DNA from: Paramecium octaurelia
Lineage: Eukaryota; Ciliophora; Oligohymenophorea; Peniculida; Parameciidae
Assembly: GCA_905182995.1 (NCBI GenBank)
Contig: CAJJDP010000104.1
Coordinates: 273,015-337,014, forward strand
Length of the DNA stretch: 64,000 nt
Direction of reading: 5' to 3'
The translations under genes and the position numbers were made by a program. This document shows positions 1 through 11,574 of this stretch, in pieces. The notes under the pieces were generated by a model. The model was not told the origin of the DNA, searched no databases, and saw only the letters and a list, made by a program, of their open reading frames with translations. Position 1 is the stretch's first letter. Each line of letters begins with the position of its first letter.

Positions 1-327
1 AGTAATCATGAGTAGGTTTGTGAAGTACTTTCTCAACACTACCATAATTTCCTTATCCTAATTTACAGACTATTTCGAAATCCTCCAACTTGAGATCCTT
101 GAAGTGTTTCGATTCCATGTACGTGATGTCTAAAGCATATAGGGATACAATACTTTTTGTGAAGGTCAGACCTTTGGAATTAAGACGAAACTAACTGAGG
201 ACCAAAGACCCATTGGCTGAGCTTACAATAGAGAGGAAATCTGTTACATGTTTTGCATCTTCTGTGGTTCTTCGGCTGCAAGAGAACGCAAAAACAATCT
301 CCTTCTACTTGAATCATTGGATTGCAT
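1..327 (-). CDS. MAPKK-like protein kinase, amino-terminal part (cut by window edge)
   Basis: The minus strand encodes the start of a protein kinase and runs off the left edge. Near the edge the glycine-rich loop LGQGNYGSVEKVLHKP is readable, preceded by DLKLEDFEIV. This order, with a lead segment reading SLVLSQFRLNSKGLTF, resembles plant and protist MAP kinase kinases, where a short beta segment precedes the catalytic domain. I take the ATG at 327-325. A 20-nt intron at 276-295 (GT start, CAG end) joins MQSNDSSRRR to FRRTTEDAKHVTDFLS. Without it the first frame meets a TGA. The catalytic lysine, HRD and DFG motifs lie outside the window, so the kinase group is an inference from the N-terminal part only. 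It faces the zinc-finger gene at 444 and shares a 116-nt promoter gap with it. Confidence 0.72.
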
Positions 328-443
328 TAATTTATAATATTTTATTTTCAAAGCACTACATCTTGCCAAATTCGGATAATATGTCAATCACTCAATGAAG
401 CCAAAAAATTGAAATAGAAATTCCTAGATATTGTGATAAATTA

Positions 444-2069
444 ATGATGGAATCTCATATTACCCATTTTAATTATAATTAAATGTATTAGGGATCCAAC
501 CTTTCTCGTACAGGTCAAATGGCTGTATCAAACGAGCAAGTCTCAAACTAGCTGCAACTGCTCAAGGCAAAAATGAGCAATCGTGATACCTGGTAACAAG
601 GAACCAGTCAGCATCCAGACAGTTATCCTCATACACAACCTACTAAACCATCGCAATCCCCACTTTATCCCAAAAGTGACTATGAATTTTACACCATGAA
701 GCAACAAGCATAATAGCCAATGTAAACCAGTTCCCAACAAAAGATAATTGATCCACGCACTCTCAATTATCAATAATTATAATAATACAAACAGCAACAA
801 GTACTTCCTCCTTAAAATTCTAATCGAAATGATCCCTATCTAGGTATGAATGCCATTAATAGACTCAACTACTATGACTAACTTCAAAAGTACAAGGAAG
901 ACCCATACAAAAAAAGTAATAACTTAAACACTTACAATTCTCCATAGAGCTATTATGAACAATAATAAAATAAAAAGCAATAATAACAGTAAGTAATTCA
1001 ATAACCTCCTAAATATTATGATGATATCTTAACCAAGAAATAATAGCCTTATGGATATTAATAAAATAACAATTATGATTTCACATAATAGCCAATTTCA
1101 TTGCAAAATAAATATGACTTCATGAATTACAATAACAACTACTCGAATAATGGGCTATATGGCAATAATATGTAATATCAAAACCAAAGTAATCCTTATA
1201 ATAATAACAATTATAATTATAATTAGCAATAGTTCTCCTCTTAAAACAATCAATATAATCCATACAATCTTTATGGCAATCAGAATTTAAACACTTAATA
1301 AAACCAATAATAATCTTCATAGAATCAATATAATTACAATTAGAACACATAGTCCTTATCTCCACTCAAGCAATAATAGCCAGCCTAATAATTCAAGTAT
1401 TCTCAAAACAACTCTTAACCTCAACTCGAAAAAAGAGAAAGACAATTTGAAAGATAATATGATCCACTCCCTGAATAATAAAAGCAAATGCAGCAGACAC
1501 CAGAACAATACAACAAACCTTAACCCCGAAAACCACAACAACCCATGTAATAGCCATCTTACAATTCAAACAACAATAGAGCATTAAATCCTATTGATGA
1601 ATTACCTGCTGTTGCTAAGAAAAATCAAACCAATTCTATTCCACCTCCAGAGGATGACGATGATGGCTACTTACAAGAATGTCCAGAAGGGTGTGGCAGA
1701 AGATTCAAGGAAAATGCCTTAGACAAACATATTAAAGTATGTAAGAAGGTATTTTAATCAAAAAGAAAAGAATTCAATTCAAAAGCACATAGATAAGTTA
1801 ATTAAGAATAAGCAAAATTAGAAAAGCAAGGATTGGTTAAAGATAAAATAATTGAAAAAAAAAAATAAATGGCTTAAAATGGAGATCCGAAATGGAAAAA
1901 GCAATCAGAAGCATTTAGATAAATGATAAATGCAGCAAAATCTGGAGGAACTGCCGATATTCAACCTTAAGATGACTTAGTTGAATGTCCTGGTTGTGGT
2001 CGTAAATTTAGTGAATAAGCAGCTGAAAGACACATTCCAGGTTGTAAAAAAAGGAACTTCAAAAGATGA
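444..2069 (+). CDS. C2HC zinc-finger protein with long Q/N/Y-rich arm
   Basis: One uninterrupted frame of 541 residues in the ciliate code, ATG at 444 (a second ATG follows at once) to TGA at 2067. Residues 1 to about 390 are low-complexity, rich in Gln, Asn and Tyr, with most Gln written TAA or TAG. The carboxy-terminal part holds two zinc fingers of the C2HC type: ECPEGCGRRFKENALDKHIK followed by VCKK, and ECPGCGRKFSEQAAERHIPG followed by CKK. This Cys-x-x(2-3)-Cys-x12-His-x3-Cys spacing is that of the ZC2HC1 family. A lysine-rich spacer lies between the fingers. In that family the fingers are thought to bind zinc, but the partner is not known, and I cannot infer one here. The Q/N-rich arm could be prion-like or a flexible tether. 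Confidence 0.88.
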
Positions 2070-2771
2070 TTCTTATATTATAAACTATTTATGTAAGTTA
2101 GTATACCCTCGTTCTCCTTCTATTCTTCTAAATTTTGAATTAGTTATTTACTGGACGTTAATGTCAAATTTTTAGTTTTCAAATAGGATTGGATTTATAG
2201 TACTCCAGAAGAAAAGGATTGATATTCCCTATTATCAATTAAGATAACCATTATATCTTGATTAAAGTTCAACATAAGTACAATTCACTATTTCTGTTCT
2301 ATATTATCAAATAATAATTACTTGTTATTTGAAATATCCAAATTTTTAATAATTTCATTTTATTAAGCTCATTCTAAATTATTAACATATACTATAACAA
2401 TTCCAAACTTTTGGAATCTAGAACTTTATATTCTCTATTTGGGAAAGTTCAGAAAAATTATATATATTAATATGTTGTTCCATTTTTGATATAAAAATTA
2501 TGATCATATACAAATTTTTATCCTTAAATTTATACTAACACATAATTAATAATTTGAAGATAATCCATGATTGACTTAACTCTAAAACCAAATTCAAGTT
2601 TTTATTGGCGTTGATTATTATATTAATTACTCAATTACAAAAAAAAAAGTAACCAGATAAATAAAATCAAATTTTCTAATATTTTAATACTGAGAAATAA
2701 GTTTATTTTGTTGTTTGAAATAGCTAAAAAATTCTACGAAAAAAAAAGTCAATTAATCCCAAAAATGACCA
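2070..2771. other. convergent intergenic stretch, no gene seen
   Basis: About 700 nt between two convergent genes. It is very AT-rich with several poly-A and poly-T runs. Frames are open only because TGA is the sole stop; none has a convincing start, intron pattern or protein-like composition. It probably holds the two 3' untranslated ends. Confidence 0.6.
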
Positions 2772-3485
2772 TCAATTTTTAACGATTTTAACAAATGAAT
2801 TATTTCTGCTCCTATATGGTTTTTTTGTTTAATGATGAGAGGAGCTTTGATCGACTCTGACTAGTCTACTTGTATTACAATAATAGGAATTAGATTTATC
2901 AGAGTCTGCTGTGCTGTTTTCAGTGAGAATTGTTGATTATTGGGTTTCCCGTTTTTCTGCCACCTTTGCTTGGAGCTCTTTGTATTGATTCCTTAATTGG
3001 ATTATTTGTTTGTCCTTTCTTAAAGGAATAGCACTTTAGCAAATTAATAATTTTTGTTTCATTTCTTATATTTCTCTCTTAATTTAAAAGTTTTAATCTA
3101 ACATTGCAGCATTCTAATCTTCAAGTAATTTACGATTTTGGATTTATTCTTGGTTCTCTTTGATCATTTTTTAATATTATTCACTTAATTTTCGATTCTA
3201 CTCCATCTTCAACATAATCGATTAATATTATTCTTTGCTAATTAAAACATTAGTTGTGGGCTTGTCGGCAATTTAAATATCATTAATTGTTTTTTGGGAA
3301 TTAATTAAATGTAAAGCCTAAAAACTAAACTCTAGAGGTATGTCAGCAAAGGAATCTTAATTTGGAAAATGATTATTGATATTTTGATGATCATCCAAGG
3401 CTGAGGAATCTTGTATAGAATTATTGAATAGTTCAGTCAATTGATTGATAGACAAATAGATGGGCTTAACAACTTAATCTTGCAT
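2772..3485 (-). CDS. coiled-coil protein, unknown function
   Basis: A single-exon frame of 237 residues, ATG at 3485-3483 and TGA at 2774-2772. Residues about 85 to 180 are rich in Glu, Lys and Gln with heptad-like leucine and isoleucine spacing (for example SIMLKMEQNRKLSEQYQKMI), so a coiled coil is likely. The carboxy end is basic and Ser-rich (KKPYRSRNNSFVKIVKN). There is no signal peptide, membrane segment or recognisable domain. It converges with the zinc-finger gene and diverges from the small gene at 3860. I do not recognise the family; a structural or cytoskeletal role is only suggested by the coiled coil. Confidence 0.75.
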
Positions 3486-3859
3486 AAATAATTATATAAA
3501 AATGATGAATCTATTGATTTCATACTCTCAATTAAACAAATAAATAAATTTATCTATAGATTCTTTTTATTAAGAGAGCTTATTGAGAAGATTAGTTTTC
3601 CCATTCTAAATTGTTTAAATTCTTGGTCCTCCAAATATACTGCTAATTCTTCCAAAAATGAAAATTAATATTTATAATTATGAATAGTACGATTGGTATA
3701 TTTTCAGATTGATACAATATTTGTGAAAGACTTATCAAAGATACTGAATCTGTAAGTTCCATCTATTCATGATCGATTAAATATATAATTATTTGGAAAA
3801 CTAACAAAAGAATTTTAACCTCCTAGATATAGTCGTTTTTTAAAGATTTCTCACTTTAT
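3486..3859. other. divergent promoter region, possible missing 5' exon
   Basis: An AT-rich stretch of 374 nt upstream of two divergent genes. It contains short open pieces and two branch-like CTAAC/TTAAC strings before a CCTAG at about 3820-3826. An upstream exon of the following small gene could therefore lie here, but I could not join one in frame with an intron of the usual size. Confidence 0.4.
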
Positions 3860-4060
3860 ATGGGAGAAAATCAAGGGGAAGTTAAGAAGAGTGCCTGTTT
3901 CTTTGTGTTTTAATTACAATACTTAGAATGGTATTTTACGAGTTATAACTAGGAGTATGTTGAGTTTATGCATATCGAAATTCAGATTGATTCATAAATC
4001 CTGGGATTCAGGGAAAGTGAATATAGATTCTATAAATTTGAAGGATCGGCGAGATTATGA
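3860..4060 (+). CDS. small protein of unknown function, 5' end uncertain
   Basis: From an ATG at 3860 the plus frame gives 66 residues to a TGA at 4058. It starts MGENQGEVKKSACFF and ends YRFYKFEGSARL. Amino-acid composition looks like real protein rather than AT-rich noise, and codons of the other frames do not. The frame stays open upstream to about 3772, so the true start may be earlier or in an unseen exon. No domain is recognised. Only 33 nt separate its stop from the DENN gene; it could also be a 5' part of that gene joined by splicing I did not find. Confidence 0.45.
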
Positions 4061-4093
4061 ATTTCATTAGAATTGAATTGATAATATTATTTT

Positions 4094-6733
4094 ATGTAAC
4101 AAAATTTAGAAAATGCATAGAATATGATTTTAAATTATTGTTTAGTTGGAATGGGAGAGAAATTGATTCCTATGATGAAAAATCAAAGAAGTAATGCATA
4201 GTGGATATTTAATAGGGTTATTGACATCAATTTAGTTACATGAAAAAAAAGGTTAGACCCTCTATAATGAGCAAAACATAATAATTTAGGAATCATTAGA
4301 TATCTTTGGAAATGAGAAATTATTCCTACTCTGCATTTATAATGAGCCAAACAAAGATCCAATAACTAATATTATATTTGTTGATGTAGAGGTTAGAGAA
4401 AGTCAAATCTAATTTAATTACAAATACAGTTTATGCCCAATTATGAAGAAGGCTGATGTAATGAAATCAGTTCAAATCACAGATTGGGGCCTAATCAAAG
4501 ATCAAGAGCGTTTTGATATAAGTCCCTATTTGCCTGAGAAGAATAAATGTTTTGTGCTGTGCTACACCAGAAAAACAGATTATATTCCAATAATAAATTT
4601 GGTTTTGGAAGACTATGATCCAAACCATGATTTATAAGACACTGTGCAATTTCTTTCATTTAGCAAGAAGCAAATATAGTTTATTCGATGTAAGCAATCT
4701 TCATAATTAAACATTCGTAGAGAAACCCCCATTAAAGCAAGCCTACACTCCTGAAATACTAGATCTATACTAATTTTGTTACAAGGAATCCCAAAAGCAG
4801 AAGCATTATCAAAATCTATTCAATGACAATCCTTCCATTAGTAATTACTGCATTCCAGAGGGAATTCAGATTTTACAGAAAACACCAAATGAGAATCCCA
4901 ATCAAAACTAGATCACTTATTATCAATTGATGTAGTCTCCCAAGGGAGATCTCATTTACATATATTGCTTACGCTATTATGAATAGCTGACCAAAAAATA
5001 AGCCTAGAAACTCAAATTAGAGAATTACAACAATCTCTTTATTCCAAAGGTTATGGCTCTCATCAGTTATTAGAACTTCACTTACCAATTTTCATAATTG
5101 CTTACTTACTTATATTCCATAAGAAATGACTCATAAATTGAAGTAAACATCTAAAAATCAATTATAGCAACATATAGAAAGAGTCATTTAACAGCTAAAG
5201 TATTCTATAATTCTCGAAAAGATCTCCCTAAAATTGATATTAAATGACTAATACTTTCTATTTCAAAAGCATATCAGATATCCAACATGCTAATTGAAAT
5301 CAATTGATTATGTTATGCACAATATCAATGTGGATAATATAATATAATTGTATACTGCTGTCTTAACTGAGAGAAAAATCAGATTATGTTCAAGTTCCAT
5401 CTTGTATCCTGGTTATGTAATAGAAGCCTTGATGAACTTTATCTACCCATTGCAATACTAAAAATTGTTGATTTGCTACTTGAATCACGACAACTCCTAA
5501 ATTATTGAAACCCCAGAGCCATACATTGTTGGCTTACCAGAAACTCTCCCTTAACCAGCTTGTGAATCTGAAGGATATAAATTCATTTTGGACTACAATG
5601 TTGCCTATAATGTATGTCCTCCTCCTGATTTTCCTCTTTTCGAGAAATTAAAGAAGAAGTTAGAGCCTTTTGCTAGGTAAGAGATCAATGAAGCAAACGC
5701 AAATTTGATCAAAGGGATTTTCCTTAAGATTAATTTGAAAATACTCAGCAATGCATTTGATTATGATATCAAATAAAAGAATTGGAACATTGCCTTTTAA
5801 AAGAAGAAACAATCCCAATATCCAATCAAAGGATAATTTTGGGAAATCTTCTCAAGGACGTAATTGTTGTGTTCATTTATAGATAATAATCAAACTAATC
5901 GATAATTAACTTCATATATTAATTATTTTAATGCTTCCTTTTAATAAGCGAATGAAAATAATAACACTCGGATATTTGCGGATATCAAAACTATAAATAT
6001 AAATGACCAGAACAATTCATAAATTCTAACCAAAAACAAATAACAATTTTTCCCCTATCTTACTCCCTATTATTACATTAGAAATAAATAAACGGCCTTA
6101 TAAACATAGGTCTACAGAATTTGGTTGCAAATTATACATATGTTTTAGTTAGATAGCAAAGAATTTTATGAATTAGCAATATATTTAAGGAGAGAAATTC
6201 CAACTATTGAAGACTTTATCTAATCGTATGAACATGTATAATTGCATCAATATGACGATTTGAATGAGAAATAGTTTCTATTTATAAATGAGTGTTCTTA
6301 TTGCAAGAGACAAATTTCAATAGAAGAAATACTACATAAGATTGTGCCTACTTACTTACGTTCAACAATCAAGTGTTCGAAAAAGAAAGGTTGTGGTAAT
6401 CAATTCACTCCAACGATGATTATTGTTGATGTTGGAAAGTTCGATATTCTGAACATTCATTAATTACACTTTTAATTAGATTAATTAAGGATCTTTGAAT
6501 AGGAATTTTGTAAGACAGCTGAATTCTGGAACTTAATCTTTTATTTTAGATTATTCAAACTTCCTATTCCGTTTATAAATGAATGTGAAGAAGCATCATA
6601 CTGTTTTAAATCGAAAGAGAGTAAATAAAAAGGGAATAAGGTGTGTTTAACAGACAACTTAAGAGCTCTGCAAACAAAGCAGGAAGTGTAAACTAAATAA
6701 ATCATATACGGGGAATGTGGTTCGAGGAAATGA
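4094..6733 (+). CDS. DENN-domain protein, DENND4-like (putative Rab GEF)
   Basis: Four exons give 852 residues, with introns at 4191-4215 (25 nt), 4690-4720 (31 nt) and 5143-5167 (25 nt), all ending in TAG. Coding length is exactly 853 codons. The first 200 residues look like the MABP-type beta region found in DENND4 proteins (KCFVLCYTRKTDYIP). An upstream-DENN part follows (YCIPEGIQILQK, GDLIYIYCLRYYEQL), then the core DENN (IPKVMALISYQNF; NIIQLYTAVLTERKIRLCSS; LLICYLNHD; PYIVGLP). Near the end is a CSYC...CSKKKGCGNQFTPTM zinc-like pair, reminiscent of the carboxy end of DENND4. DENN proteins exchange nucleotide on Rab GTPases in membrane traffic; the Rab partner here is unknown. The subfamily assignment is inference from layout, while the DENN call itself is strong. 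Confidence 0.85.
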
Positions 6734-7012
6734 TATACCTAAATATACATATATTCATTATTTCGATTACTTATTCTTTAACTTTAACTTTAACTTTAAT
6801 TGAATCAATAATTAAACAAAAATCAAAATTCAATTATTATATTAATTTCCACCCACAGAGATTTAGTCTGAAATCCTATTCTAATTATTTCGCCTTACTT
6901 ATGATTCAAGTAATTCTGTTCTCTCAATTGTACGATTTTAAGGAATTATTTAAGTTAAAAAAACTCAAATAATAATATTATTAATAAATAAAATTTAACT
7001 TTATAATATTTA

Positions 7013-10000
7013 TCAACCTAATAAAGGTTCAACTCCTTTTTATCCAAATTTCTTGTACAAAAAGAATCCACCAACTCCAAGGATGGCAACTCCAAAAATA
7101 ACGATCAAAGTAATCCACCACCATTTAGAACTAGTATTAGAATAGTATATTACCTACTAGACTCGTCATCATCAGGTACGTTATCTGAATCCCACAAATA
7201 TGTTTTTCCAGATGAAGCTCCGAAATGATTTACAGCATAGATTTCCATAGCTTGTTCCTTTAGAGTGCTGCAGTTTTTTAAGATTAATTTAGGATTATCA
7301 TATATGGAATACCTAAAGACAGTATGTTCAGAGAATTAACTATCGTATTCAATGTTGGCGTAAAGATAAGTCTATAAGAATATGAGGGAATACTTACTTA
7401 ATTCTAATATTAAGACAAGATCATAGCAAAATCAGCAGGTAATGGTGAGTTGTAATCAGCTCTAATACCGTAGATGAAAGGGACAGATTTGACTTCGTCC
7501 AATTTTTTAACTTCAATGTAATAGACAGCCAAGACAACCTCATTGCCATCAGTATAGGAAACACTGACATGATTGGCTGCGAATGACATCTTGTTGGCTG
7601 ATTTCCAATCTCCGTAATTGAATAGGACTTGTTGTAATTTCAAAGATTGTTTAATGTAGGAAGCTCCAGTTTTGGATGATATTTCCAATTCAAAGTAGAA
7701 TATGTAATTGGCAACATTAGATGTTGTAACTAGCAATTAAATCTTAAATATTTTATCAGATTTTTCTTAAGACAAGACTTTAAGTTGATGGAAATGTGTG
7801 TCATCTTTGAGGTAGTACTACTCATGTTCATACCCTTTAAGATTAATGAGTTCTTTGTTGAGTTCAGTGACTGATCCATCGACATTGGATCCAAGATTAA
7901 CAATCCACACTCCTCTTGTGATGTCTGTAAGAAAAATGGCATAGATTGACTCACTAACAGTAAGGTGACAGAAATCAGCAATTTACACTTGAGATGATGG
8001 ACCCAAATATTTGGTGTTGATTACTTTCTATGAAAGAATGGTGAAGGTGGTGCCAGTGGTGTTGAATGAGTATACTATGATGCTGCTTTCAAATCTAGAA
8101 TAACTAACAGGATCAGTATTCAGAACAATGAAATTTCTGCCAAATACAAATCTCATTTTGATGGCTTGAGTCACTCCAGCCAATGAGACTTCTCCTTATT
8201 CAAACTATTTGCATTTAGTTCCAGTGCATTCATTGACTAAAACTTAAACGTCTCCGGTACCAATAACTGTGCTTATGATATGCTTGCTATCTTTAGTGAC
8301 AGTCAACAATTCGCATCTTTGACCTTCACCAAGGGATTAATCCAAACTGACTCTATTTAAAAATGAACCATTTTTGTGTTGGAATATTAAAGACTTATCT
8401 GCTTAATAAACTAGAGTGTCACTATCAAATTGAGCTCCATCATAGATGACATATTTCATATCAGATCCACTAGAACTCTTGATTATCTAGGGTTAAATGG
8501 TTATTTGATCTCCACATTATTCACATAAGATGAAAAGATCATAAGGCTATCCAACATACCAATCAGACTTGAGATCCAGTATTTGGTCATTGTCATTTTT
8601 CTTGAATTAAAACATATACTTGTATGTATCAAGTGAGCTTTATTTGACCACTATTTGAGAATCTGTATTCATGAGTTTAATCTTTTCATTTATCACAATA
8701 GATGTTCCACCTAGAACACTGCTAATCTCAAGACTTGTTTCCAGTTTGTTTACATACTGTAGGACTTCTTCTTTGGGTTAGATGGTGAGAACAGCATCTT
8801 AAAGAAGAGTGATAAACTTATTAACCTTGTTATCATTGAAGTAGATGAACATTTGCTAATCACCATCCACTGCCATGTCAAATACATCATTGATCTTGTA
8901 CCCAGTTTTTATGACTTTGTGTAATGAAACATGGGACAACACATTGGGTTCATAGACTAGAATTACAGTTTCCTAGATCTTGGTGTCAATGGCTCTAACA
9001 AATAGCCAACCGGATTAAGAACTATAGTCAATATTTAGGGGTTCTTGCAATTAGTACTAATAAAGTGGCAGACGCTTATTAAAAGAGATCAATTGAAGAT
9101 GTTCCCAATTGTATTCTTCAAGGATTTACTCACTGGCAGTTTTCTGGACTACAGTAAATGTAAGTGGACCAATGGCAATACTGACTTCAGATTTAGAAAT
9201 TATGGGAATTATTTCCATCAGATGGAAGACATGAATGTTGTTTCCATTTGCAAATTCTCCCATCAAGATTTCATCTTATGTCTAGATGAAGACTATCTAT
9301 CCCTTGATCTTGGGGTTACCAAAGACAGCCTTGGGAATGAAGGTTCCATTATATCCTTAATCTCTTAGCACACTCTAAGTGATCTTGTATATTTCAACGA
9401 TATCCCCTCGCACAGTCCATACACTCACTTAGTACTTTGCTGATTGAACCACAAAGACTGCATTTTGAAGATACACAAATGAATTAATCTTGTTGCCTGA
9501 ATCTTTGGCATCAAAAGCTATCTCACCAGTTTATGAACTCTAACCAGTACTAGTGAACACTTTAATTATGAAATCAGTTTCCTAATAGACGTAAGTTACC
9601 ATATTGTAGCTTTACCACCAGGTGAAGGAATTCTTTGTTTTATTTAAAACAAAGGGAACATGGAACTAGTCTATCTTGGCACATTTCTAAAGAGTTGTAT
9701 TCTTAATGTCTTGGTTCATACATCTAATCATGGTGCAATTTTGATCTGGAGTCTAAAAGAGGAAATAAAGTCGGTCTCCTCGATCCAAGACCAATAAGTC
9801 AGCATAGACTACATCTTTAGCCTCTGGTAGCTCGACTCCTTTCACAAACACTTCCCACATGGAGTCCAAAGTCAAGTCCACATGTGAGTTGTTGGCCAAT
9901 TGTTTATACATCAAGCTGGGTCCAGAAGCTAATAGATCGACCACAATTTATTTTGAGGGGTACACCATTTCATCCGGGAAAGGGTCGTTTGAAGTTCTGT

Positions 10001-11545
10001 AAATATTTGTGTCATTCTCAGGTAGGATTGTTAATTTCATTAAGACTGAACACATCTTGCCTCCATTCTGTGGCCATGAATTAAGATTGAATTGAATTTG
10101 GGTTGGAGTAGGCTCGTTCTTGTAATACATTAACAAATATCCCTTGCTTATTTCATATCTATAAGCCCTTTGTTGATTGATTCCAATCATATCAGGGTAG
10201 TAGGGATTCACGAGAACTTATTCGAAATAGTCTTCATTCTTAAAAAGTAACATAGTTTCCTCGATGTGATATAAGTAAGTTCCTTATTTTTAGACAATCA
10301 CCAAAAATTGTTAACTCATTGACACTCTCAATTCTCCATACACTGCTGGATGAGGCAATGAGAATGTAAATTTTTGATTGAAATTTTCATAAAAAACTAC
10401 TTTATTTTTATAAGCTAAAACCAAATGTTGAGTGTAAGACCCATCTGGATTACCTAGATAATTGAAATCAAAAGCATAGATCTATTCTTTAGTAGGATTT
10501 TCAAAATGTTGTAATAATTAAAATTAATTAGTACTTTTCAATTTTAACACATATACACCATTAAAGGCATCTAAAACATATAATTCTCCATTTGGTTCAA
10601 CTTGGAAATCAATTAAAGAGAAATTCTCTACTGGTTCAGGTAATAAAGTTTTTAATAGTGTAGTATTCAACATGGCCACATACTTTTGTTCTTCTTCGGA
10701 TTTGGGATTAATCAAAAAGACTTCAAGTTCGCAATCTGTATCCAATTTATCCTTTGTGTTGTTTTCTGTTGCCCAGGCAGGTTCTCCTCTAAATAAATAT
10801 GATTGAGCAGGTGCTGCAACCTCATCATATTCTGAACTCTTGGCTGTATAATTGAGAGTGACAATCTTCCTGGCCTTGGTTTTATTGTAATTATGAGGAT
10901 TGTCGTTGTTTTGTATATGCTTCTCCCCAGTCTTGATATCAATAAAAATGAACCCATTAGCTATGCCAGCCAATGCGGTTGTGCAATCCACAATGATGGT
11001 TGTTTCAGTGACAAAGTCGGCGTCAAAGCAAACCAAGGAGTCACTCTTATGGACTGTGATGAAATCAGAGAAGTAGGGTGTTTGCTTAGTATTCATGGGA
11101 TGACTACCAATGATATGAATAATTACTTGATTGAATAATGAATGTCCACATCTGTTTCATTTTACTCTAAGAATATGAAATCATTCATCCAAGCTCTTGT
11201 TTCCTAGTTAACTCGAGGCTTCAGAGTGAGGATCACACCAATATCTGAAGAATTATATATTTCGCATACCTTCATCTCCATGATTAGTACCGAATCCTAT
11301 TTATTAGATAGGTTCAGTTGTACTCACATAGCCCATACCCCCCAAAGAAATATTGAATTACAAGTCACTCCCCCTGAAAAAGTTTTTTCGCATGTCCCAA
11401 AATAATGACTCGTTGACTGTGCCAATAATTGTGTACTCCTGTATCAAGGATTCTTAACATAGGATAGATCATTACCACATTCAGATGCCTTCGCAAGAAG
11501 AGCAAAAACAGCGGACAAGATCGTGACGCAAATTAATTATGTCAT
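7013..11545 (-). CDS. large type I membrane protein, family member A
   Basis: About 1,470 residues after removing introns at 11453-11475, 11245-11269, 11104-11126, 7372-7397 and 7131-7153; the remaining length is exactly 1,471 codons. The start MTQLICVTILSAVFALLAKA is a signal peptide followed by a cysteine. The ectodomain has propeller-like blades (IDFQVEPNGELYVLDAFNGV near residue 350) and Cys pairs. One membrane helix (WWWITLIVIFGVAILGVGGF) follows an Asp-rich linker, with the short tail YKKFGQKGVEPLLG. The first intron appears to end in AAG rather than TAG; a 20-nt alternative (GTTAAG to CAG) would also keep the frame. Its start lies only 29 nt beyond the stop of member B. Likely at the cell surface or in the secretory system; function unknown. 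Confidence 0.85.
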
Positions 11546-11574
11546 CGAATTATAATAATATATTTAAGAGCAAA

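Noticed and set aside
6776-6799. Four CTTTAA repeats as a telomere or telomere addition site
   Set aside because: They lack the G/C-rich strand of Paramecium telomeres (C4A2/C3A3) and sit between two genes; a simple repeat.
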